DNA from: Purpureocillium takamizusanense
Lineage: Eukaryota; Ascomycota; Sordariomycetes; Hypocreales; Ophiocordycipitaceae
Direction: 5' to 3'
NCBI RefSeq assembly: GCF_022605165.1
Contig: NC_063072.1
Span: 2,790,001 to 2,854,000, forward strand
DNA: 64,000 nt
A program made the position numbers and the translations under genes. The notes under the pieces were generated by a model. The model was not told the DNA's origin and searched no databases. It saw only the letters and a program-made list of their open reading frames with translations. How positions within the stretch are numbered: the first letter of the stretch is position 1; every line of letters begins with the position of its first letter. Positions 56,374-64,000 of this stretch are shown one piece after another.

Positions 56374-59111
56374 ATGGATCAAGGCGCCGACGACGATAGG
56401 GACAGGAAACCCAAGAAGAAGGTGGGCTTCCTGGGCGGCCTCCTGCGCAGCGGGAGCCTCGCGTTCAAGGGGACCAAGGTGCGTGGAGCATAACCCCCCT
56501 CCCTCTCCCCGCGGATGAGCTGCCTGTGTGTGGTGTCGCTTCATGTTCATTTCTTTCCTGACAGCTGAAACACGGCGCCAGGATATCAAAAAACATGCGC
56601 GTCGCGTGAGCGAAGGCGATGTTACCGTGGCGCGCAAGGCCCGTCCCGCCGACCCGCCACTGAGAGATCGAGCCCGCTCGCGTCGCCGGCCTAGGCGCCC
56701 AAACCCCAACCCGCAAGCAAGACCGGGGACAGCGGCGGCGAGGGCCCTCAAAGGCAAGGGTGTGTCGTTGGCCGCAGACGATGTGGACGACGAGTACCAT
56801 GACAACCATGCGCCCGCGGCGGTGACGGCCGAGTGGCCACCGCGGGGCATGTCGGCTGACGAGGAGCTCCCTCCGCAGCACGCCCTGGAGGTCATCTGTC
56901 GCGGCGCGTCGCTTCACAACGGTCACAAAAAAGCCGTCCCGCATGCGCCAGACTCATACTACACGCTCTTTGCCACGTCGTCCGGAAACAGGGGCGCGGG
57001 CTCCGACGCCGCCAACCTGCACGATGCCATGGCGCAGCTCATGACGCTGAGGGTGCTGGGCCAGGGCCACGCCTCGTACCCGTGGGAGACGCTCGAGCAG
57101 CCCAGCTGTGCCTTCATGTACGGACGGCATCCCGGCACCATCACGCTGAACCACTGGGCATCTATGGCGAGCGTCGTGCCGCCGACGCTTGCGCTGCGCG
57201 ACTCGCGCGTCGAGCCGCGGCCCATGAACCTGTTGCGCATATTCGAGCGCCTCAAGGAGCTGCAGTCTGGGCTCGAGGAGGACAACGAGGACCTCCTGTA
57301 CAAGATCCTGTACCGGCGCATCCTGCGGGACCCGGAACGCATGTTCAGCCCGCACAGGACGCTGGACAAGCAAATTACGGACCTCATTCTCGTGCTATCG
57401 CGCCCGGACTGGATCGATTTCACGGACCCCAAAAATCACGTCGCCACACGCTTCATGTTCGACAGAGGCGAAGGCGGGCACGAGGATCGGTACCGCACCT
57501 TCTTCCACCAGCTGCTGCTGAGCCTCGAGCTGGAGCTGCGGATACACTCGGCGCAGCACGGGGATTGGGCCAAAGAGAAGCTGCTGCAGCAGATACCGCC
57601 GACGATTCAGTGGAGCCTGGCGCTGGCGAGACGGTGGAGGGAATTTGTGAGAGTCGACGAGTTTGGCGAGACGCCAGACAAGAGTAGGTCTGACCAAGGC
57701 GCGTCAAGACGCCATCGGCAGCCAGAGGAGGCTAACTGGGAGCAGTCAAGCTGAGATATAAGCTCAAGAAGCGGCAGGTCAAGATGCTGAGGCGCTTTGC
57801 GCAGATGATGAAGTGGCCCAACTTGGTCAGCACGCTGGACAACCTAAAGGACAAAGATGAGGACTTTCTCTTGGACGCCATCAGCTCCGACGCGTTTGCG
57901 TTCTTCAGTGGACTCGTGTTCCCAGGGGTGCGTGGAAGCTTTGTTGCATTGGTGGGATATCGAGACGACGACTGACATGTCAACAGCCGAGCTTCCCCTT
58001 TCTCATCATGAACACGCTCATCGACTTGGACCCCGATCCGGCGACGGACAACCTGGCGCTGCTGTCGCACACGCACCCCCAATGTGGCTTCCAGTACCGT
58101 AATAGCCATACGTACTGGTCGGCGAGCTGCATTGTGGGCAAGGTGCTCGCGCCGACGTGCCGGTGTGTCGGCGGCTGGGTCGGACCCGGACGACCGACGG
58201 CGGACCTCGGCCGGTCGCAGATTGCTCGGATCCGGAGCCGCAAGCCCCGCCAGCCGCGGCGCCGCATGGGGCCCGAAGACGTGGAGAGCATGGGCGAGCG
58301 GTCGGATCCCCTGGGGCCTCCGGCCGATATGTACCCCATAGGCGACTACGAGCTCGCCCGGCCGAGAACTGACGAGGGCTTCGAGGTCGACACGATACGG
58401 ATCGAGCTTCTCGGATTCAAGCCTTCGGTCTCGCAGCCTGTTGCCGAGGAGGAGGAGAATGGAGATGGCGCCAGAGGCAGCAGCAGAACTGCGGTACCGC
58501 AGCTCTTCGACGCGACGATACAGTTTGCGATTGATGGACTGTCGTGGCCGCTGCGGCTCATGTACGACGTGTCCTTTATATCCGCGTGGCCGTGCTCCGA
58601 TGGGCCGCATCCGCTCTTCTTTGATTACGTCTACAAGGCCATACAGGTGGACGAGATTGTACGTGTCCGCGACTGGGGAGGGCTGTACGCCAGACAGCGG
58701 CAGAGCGCGACAACGAGCGCGCGGTCGAGCCCCGCGCCGCCACCGCTGCCGCCCAACGGGAACCTGGACGATTACTACGACCAGCTCATCAACGACGATA
58801 ATGAGGAGCACGACGAGGAAAAGGTGCTGGTGGTGGAGGCGTTTGGGGTCAGGGACAACGAGGTGCTGGCTCGGGCGTGGTGCTCGCACTGGGGGCTGAG
58901 CGCCATTGTGGCGGACGTGGACAAGACGTGGTACGTGTCTCCTGGTTATCCGACCTCTTTTCCCTCTCTTTGTTGTCTGTGGCTGCTAACGTGGGGGACC
59001 CTTGACGACAGCATGGCGTGCGCGATCAGGGAGGCGTACGCGGCGACGCTGACGGTGGTGATATTGGTGGACGAGAGGCTTCATGGTGGCCACGACGGTA
59101 ACGAGGCATGA
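56374..59111 (+). CDS. Conserved-looking protein of unknown function (810 aa, 5 exons)
   Basis: I do not recognise the family. Exons are 56374-56478, 56582-57683, 57746-57927, 57987-58930 and 59012-59111, with introns of 103, 62, 59 and 81 bp. All junctions keep the frame, and several have CTAAC or CTGAC branch points. The N-terminus is basic (MDQGADDDRDRKPKKKVGFL, then GGLLRSGSLAFKGTK) and is followed by an Arg/Pro-rich linker to about 100. From about 150 to 490 it is folded-looking and mostly helical (SYYTLFATSS, LLRIFERLKELQSG, LLYKILYRRILRDPERMFSP, LILVLSRPDWIDFTDPKNHV, LSLELELRIHSAQHGDWAKE, KRQVKMLRRFAQMMKWPNLV). A Cys/His-containing part follows (HTHPQCGFQYRN, CRCVGGW), then an acidic linker and a C-terminal VLARAWCSHWGLSAIVADVD block. 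No signal peptide or membrane helix is evident. Adjacent to VTC but separated by 1 kb. Confidence 0.75.
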
Positions 59112-60969
59112 TGGCATGAGAGATGAGTTTGCTTTTCTTCACGTCGACGCCGCATTTACAAAGGGACGGACGGACTTGGGGAGGTTCGTACGATAATGTC
59201 TAGAGAGCGGATAATCGACATTGGCCATTGTGAGCCGGTAGACGGAACAGGTCACGAGGGCTGCAGCCCACCCCCTCTCCCCCCTCTGCTCTCTGATTTA
59301 TTGAGTGGGCATCTTCTCGTTGACACTGACACTGGCGTCTGCACGTGCAAAAGAGTTGTGGTGGACGACCCTGATGTCGGACGTCCTGTCACCAATGTCT
59401 CCTGGGGCCGCATGGGCGGTCAAGGGGGTGGTGGAGTGGAAAGATGGAGGAGGAGGAGGAGGGGTGTGGGGAAGCGTCCCGAATTGTGGACCACGCCACT
59501 GGCGACGACAGGGGGCGGCGCGGCAGTGGCAAGAGTGGACTCGGTGGTGGTGGTGGGGGAGACTCGACTGGGCTGGCGGCGCGGACCCGGGGAGTTCGGC
59601 GAGGATTCCGCGACACATAGGCACTAAATGGATCGCTGCAGGATCCATTGCCACCCGCTCATCATGCCGCGGCGGGCGCACCAACAGCAACGAGGGCATC
59701 TCTCTCGTTACCGAAGTTGGAATACAGGTACTCGCAGAGATACCTTAGTACTGTACTAAGGTAAGGCAGTTACTATCAGTTGAGCGTGGGCTTGTCGGTC
59801 GGTGGGCTGGTCTGCTAGCTCGCTGGCTCGTTTCTCCCGCCTACTGACCATCCCCTACCTAGGTAGCCATGCAGTCGAGTACCTACCTAGGTATAGAGGA
59901 GGATGTGACCGAGCTGTCATCGAGGCTGCTTGCTACCGTGCGACAATCTGCTACCTACCTACCTACCTATCGGCGGGGCCGGGCAATGTCGTTAAAGGAG
60001 ACGAAGAATTAGTAGATGCCAGGCTATTACGAAGCACGTACTCCGTAGAAGCAACCGCTTCCGGGCCCCGATGTTCGGAACCAGCGAACGTGCGACGTAC
60101 TGCTCTTGACTCTTGAACACAATGCCGACCGGCAACAGCCCCCTGGCCCTGGGCATGCCCGGCTCCAGCAGCATTCCAGCCCCCAGGGGGGGCTCCCCTC
60201 CCCCTCCTCGCTGGCACCTCCCGCCCACTAGGTGGATTGGCCAGCTGCCTGGAAACCTTTGAAAGGATCCATGGCCGGGGGTGCCCAAGGTGCCGTCCCC
60301 TCCACTGCACACGCCCCTAGGTCCGTCCGCGCCCGCCACGCCACCGCACCCGGTGCTGCTGGCGGAACACGGTGGGCACCTGTGGGGTGGGCCATGGGCC
60401 CCCCTCGCGGAGAATATGACGCTGCGGAGGCGAACAGCGACCTCGTTGCGCTCGCTCTGTCTCTGCCCTCGGTCGGCTTGCTGCTCATCCTCGAATCCAA
60501 AGAGGTCCTGGCCTGGGGTACACTTTCTCTCTCTCTCTAACCTTTGCTCCCCCCTCTTCCCTCTCACTTCTCACCCCTCCCTTCATTTTTCTGCCCGGGT
60601 CTCGCCACGGATTTTCCTTTCCCGCGCACCTCCCTCTCACTGGACCGGCAAAAAATAACGAATCTCACACACCCTCACCCTCTCACCCGCCCGCCCGCCC
60701 TGCAAGACACCACGCCGAATTCGTCCAAACGCGCCCGCGCCGCAGTTCCCCGCCGACAGACCAGGCGAGCACATCGCAGCAGCAGCAGCCGCCTCGCTCG
60801 CTGCTACCACAAGCCTCCAACGAAGGGTGCGCGGAGCCCGATCGAGGAAGAGCGATAGAGAGCCCAGACCACACAACGCACACGCACGCTCGCACCACGA
60901 CGCCCGCCACCGAGGAACCCTTGCCAGGGCCAAGCGAACGCCACGGGACCCCGAAATCTGCAAGCCATC
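59112..60969. other. Intergenic region before the FGGY kinase
   Basis: About 1.86 kb without a recognisable gene. It holds GAGG/GGTG runs near 59445-59560, the perfect inverted repeat at 59741-59763, CTACCTAGGTAG palindromes near 59855-59893, a CTACC repeat near 59950-59970, a TACTCCGTA at 60039-60047, and CT-rich leader sequence from 60520 on. Confidence 0.55.
59741..59763. repeat. Perfect 11-bp inverted repeat with a 1-nt spacer
   Basis: TACCTTAGTAC at 59741-59751 is followed by one T and then its exact reverse complement at 59753-59763. It lies in non-coding DNA between the unknown protein gene and the kinase. Confidence 0.95.
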
Positions 60970-63255
60970 ATGTATGCGTACAATAAGCCCATCAAGGCCA
61001 TGGAGTAAGTTTCGCCTCGCCTTGTCTCGCCACGCATTCTTTCGCCTCCTCACCCCTCCCTTCCCTTCTATTCTCCCCTTCTGTTGCTCTACTGTACACT
61101 CTGCCCCAATAGCCTGCTTTGAGCTCGATTGTGCGGCTGTAATAATCCACGATGGAGGTTCTCGATTCCCAGACCGTTACTGACGGCTTACCCCCCATGA
61201 GCAGGCCTCCCCATGTCACGGTAATTCCCCCCATGTTGTACTTGAGCTATGCCATGGCGCTGCAGAGCAATGCGTCAGAGCTTGCGTGTCGATGCGAAAC
61301 GCTCGGCCTGGAACCGCGGGGTAGTTGACACCTGCAGTGGGATCGAAGCTGACGCTGGGCCAACCGCAGGACTACTACATTGGTGTCGACGTAGGCACAG
61401 GATCCGCCCGAGCTTGCATCATCGACGAGACGGGCGATATCAAGGCATTGGCCTCGGAAAACATCAAGCTGTGGCAGCCAGAGACAGGCTACTATGTACG
61501 GAAGCTTCCTCCGAGACCCGACCAATCGTGCCCGAGCTGACGCCCTGCACAGGAGCAATCGACAACGGACATTTGGCAGTGCATCTGCGAGTGTGTGCGC
61601 CGCGTCGTCAGCGAGTCCAATGTAGACCCTTCCCGCATCAAAGGCATTGGCTTCGATGCCACATGCTCACTAGCCGTCTTTACCGAGGACACCGACGAGC
61701 CTCAACCCGTCACCGGCCCTGACTTTGCCAACGACGGACACGATCGCAACGTCATCCTCTGGCTCGACCATCGTCCCGTCGAGGAGACGGAGAAGATCAA
61801 CGCCACCAAGCACAAGCTCCTCAAATATGTCGGCGGCAAGATGAGCATCGAGATGGAGATCCCCAAGGTCCTCTGGCTCAAGAACAACATGCCCGCCGAG
61901 CTCTTTGCCCGCTGCAAGTTCTACGACCTGGGGGATGCCCTCACTCATCTGGCCACGGGCAACGAGGCCCGCAGCTTTTGCAGCACCGTCTGCAAGCAGG
62001 GTTACGTGCCCGTCGGCGTCGATGGCAGCGAAAAGGGCTGGCAGGAAGACTTTTTCGAGACCATTGGGCTCGGCGACTTGGCAAAGGACAAGTTTAGGCG
62101 AATGGGCGGCGTCAATGGGGTGGTGAGTCTTTGCGCCATGGTTGGCATCGAGAGACATTGGCTGACAGTCTGTAGAATGGCTCTTACTTCAGCGCTGGCG
62201 AGAGTGTCGGCACCCTCAGTCGCCAGGCGGCCTACCAGCTCGGCCTGCCCATGGGCATCGCCGTCGGTAGTGGTGTCATTGATGCCTATGCTGGCTGGAT
62301 CGGCACCGTCGGCGCTAAGGTCGACCTCGGTGACGACGAGCTCAACGCCAATGTTCCGCACAATGACCTTTCTCAGGCTTTTACCCGGCTGGCCGCCGTC
62401 GCCGGCACTTCAACTTGCCATCTGGCCATGTCCAAAGACCCTGTCTTCGTCCCGGGCGTTTGGGGCCCGTATCGTGACGTGCTTCTGCCGGACTACTGGC
62501 TGGCCGAGGGGGGGCAGTCGGCCACAGGCGAGCTTCTGCGGCACATCCTCGACATCCATCCGGCGTACAACGAGACGTGCGCGCTGGCCAAGGCCGAGGA
62601 CAAGCACATTTACGACTTCCTCAACGCTCACCTCGAGTACATGGTCGAGAAGCAGCATGCACCGGGCATCCCCTACCTGGCCCGTCACCTCTTCTTTTAC
62701 GGCGACCTCTGGGGCAACCGGTCCCCCATTGCCGACCCCAACATGAAGGGCTCCATGATTGGCATCGACAGCGATAAGAGCACCGACAACATGGCACTAT
62801 GGTACTATGCCACCATGGAGTTCATCGCCATGCAGACGCGGCAGATTATTGAGCAGATGAACAAGTCGGGGCACGAGATCTCGTCCATCTTCATGTCGGG
62901 CTCCCAGTGCCAGAACCCGGTGCTGATGAGCCTCATGGCCACCACGTGCAGCATGCCCGTGCTGATCCCGCGGTACGTGCACGCGGCCGTCGTTCACGGT
63001 GCAGCCATGCTCGGTGCCAAGGCCGCGAGCCACAACACCGACGACGGCTCCGAACCCGAGACGCTCTGGAGCATCATGGACCGCATGAGCAAGCGCGGCC
63101 GGTTGGTGGAGCCCAACAGCGACGCGGGCGAGAAGGCGCTGCTGGACGCCAAGTACGACGTGTTCCTCGAAATGTGCAACTCTCAGCAGGCGTACCGCAA
63201 GCGTGTGGACAAGGCGCTCGAGAAGTGGGTGTCGGAGTTTGGCGGCGACGAGTAG
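60970..63255 (+). CDS. FGGY-family carbohydrate kinase, probable D-ribulokinase (608 aa, 5 exons)
   Basis: The yeast YDR109C and human FGGY relatives phosphorylate D-ribulose to D-ribulose 5-phosphate, probably as metabolite repair or pentose salvage in the cytosol (family knowledge). Exons are 60970-61004, a 16-nt exon 61205-61220, 61370-61495, 61553-62122 and 62176-63255. Introns are 200, 149, 57 and 53 bp. The assembled start reads MYAYNKPIKAMEPPHVTDYY. The N-terminal ATPase fold has the phosphate loop IGVDVGTGSARACIID (about 20-35) and the WLDHRP segment typical of pentulose kinases. The catalytic-side segments MGIAVGSGVIDAYAGWIGTV and STDNMALWYYATMEF follow, then the C-terminal ATP-site motif MSGSQCQNPVLMSL. 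Length fits. The substrate is inferred from the subfamily; xylulokinase or glycerol kinase are less likely from the DHR and SGSQCQNP variants. Confidence 0.92.
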
Positions 63256-63911
63256 GCCTGCCTTGAGTTGATGGGATCCGAGCTGGACTCGACGCCGGTT
63301 GGCGAGTGCATACGAAGTGAAGGTCGATCGGTATCCACGGCCCCAACACGGAATTGTAATGAAACGGTGCATTTAGAGGGACAAGCCCATGGAGGAACAC
63401 ATTATAGACTGGCTGCTCGTACTTTGTCTGAGGTCGATTAGCGTACGAAACCGTCGGCCATTGTGACTTGCGACTGCAAACCATTCTCATGCGAGACCGC
63501 GCATCCTAGAAGATGATTTCTCTTGAAGAAATTCCCTGCCGGTGGCACAACTTCTTTGCACCTAGTCAGGACACCCCCTCCGATCCATGGCGAAGGTGAA
63601 GGTTGACGCAGGCAGGGAGGCAGGCAAGGCAGCGCCCAAGGCGCTGAGCAAAGTGGGGCTCGAACTCCCTGCTGCGGTCCACTCATTGGTTCAAGCTCCT
63701 CCAAACACCCGCAGCCTTGCCAACGCCAAAATTCTAGAGCATCGAGTCGCGTCGCTGCCTCACCAGTCGCTCGCTTCACCTGCCTACCGCAACCCGCGAG
63801 CGTGCGAGCAACAACAACCCCCCTCGCCCAGTCGCTCGCTCGCCAATTCACCTCCCACATATTCCCATCGTCTCCCCGTCTCCGACGCCCGCAGTCGGTG
63901 CGTGATCGACA
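63256..63911. other. Intergenic spacer kinase-nucleoporin
   Basis: A 0.66-kb stretch without a gene; the right half is rich in CGCTCG and CCCAGTC elements and CT tracts, as a promoter and leader would be. Confidence 0.6.
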
Positions 63912-64000
63912 ATGTCGCTCTTCGGACAACCTGCGACTGGCGGCGGCGGCGGCGGCCTGTTTGGCCAGGCCCAGAACCAGCAGCAACAGCAGCAGCAGCA
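63912..64000 (+). CDS. FG-nucleoporin-like protein, N-terminus only (runs off the window)
   Basis: Only the first 29 codons are visible, starting from an ATG at 63912 with a good context (GACAATGT). They read MSLFGQPATGG, a six-Gly run, LFGQAQNQ and then a polyglutamine run to the window edge. Two LFGQ motifs in 20 residues separated by a Gly run are typical of FG/GLFG nucleoporins that line the pore channel (family knowledge). Which nucleoporin (for example a Nup49-, Nup57- or Nup54-like protein) cannot be told from so little. The rest of the gene lies outside. Confidence 0.6.
   Translation, partial: MSLFGQPATGGGGGGLFGQAQNQQQQQQQ

Noticed and set aside
63655..63740. tRNA-like T-arm (GTTCGAGCCCC) on the minus strand
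   Set aside because: No matching acceptor stem, D-arm or anticodon loop could be drawn around it.

Overview
This is a gene-normal-to-gene-poor stretch of nuclear chromosome from a filamentous ascomycete, most likely a Sordariomycete of the order Hypocreales. The reasons are: short spliceosomal introns (about 50-260 bp) with GTRNGT donors and CTRAC branch points 10-20 nt before the acceptor; a VeA velvet regulator and a PREG-type phosphate cyclin whose sequences read like those of Hypocreales and Neurospora; a single-chain eukaryotic GOGAT; GC-rich coding DNA; and long spacers full of microsatellites and TAC/GTA palindromes. I cannot name the genus from sequence alone. No bacterial operon, CRISPR array, rRNA, convincing tRNA, transposase or virus was seen.

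Layout. 1.0-2.7 kb: an intronless low-complexity nuclear-looking protein (minus). 5.3-6.9 kb: veA (minus), with a probable intron in its leader. 7-22.6 kb: about 15.6 kb almost without genes. The only gene I can build there is a three-exon candidate small secreted protein at 19.19-19.68 kb, preceded by a TATA box and a triple imperfect repeat. 22.6-25.8 kb: an armadillo protein of the GID/CTLH ligase (VID28/GID5/ARMC8 type, minus). 28.6-36.4 kb: a compact housekeeping cluster of preg/PHO80 cyclin, EMC10, the H2A.Z chaperone CHZ1, the SNARE BET1 and APC15/MND2 (minus). 37.5-38.1 kb: a second small secreted protein with six cysteines and a Gly/Asn/His hexapeptide repeat tail. 38.1-45.0 kb: 6.9 kb without a recognisable gene, including an 11-bp-period minisatellite. 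45.0-63.3 kb: GLT1 (glutamate synthase), a VTC2/VTC3-type polyphosphate complex subunit, a five-exon conserved protein I do not recognise, and an FGGY-family D-ribulokinase. At 63.9 kb an FG-nucleoporin-like gene starts and runs off the end.

How the genes relate. These are mostly independent single-copy genes, not a pathway cluster. Two touch phosphate homeostasis (PREG cyclin as a repressor of the PHO response, VTC as the vacuolar polyphosphate machine). Two touch regulated proteolysis (APC15, VID28). GLT1 is nitrogen assimilation and carries two GATA motifs upstream. The most novel material is the two small secreted proteins, the triple repeat upstream of the first, very small exons (10, 11 and 16 nt) in CHZ1, BET1 and the kinase, and a uORF that overlaps the preg start codon.
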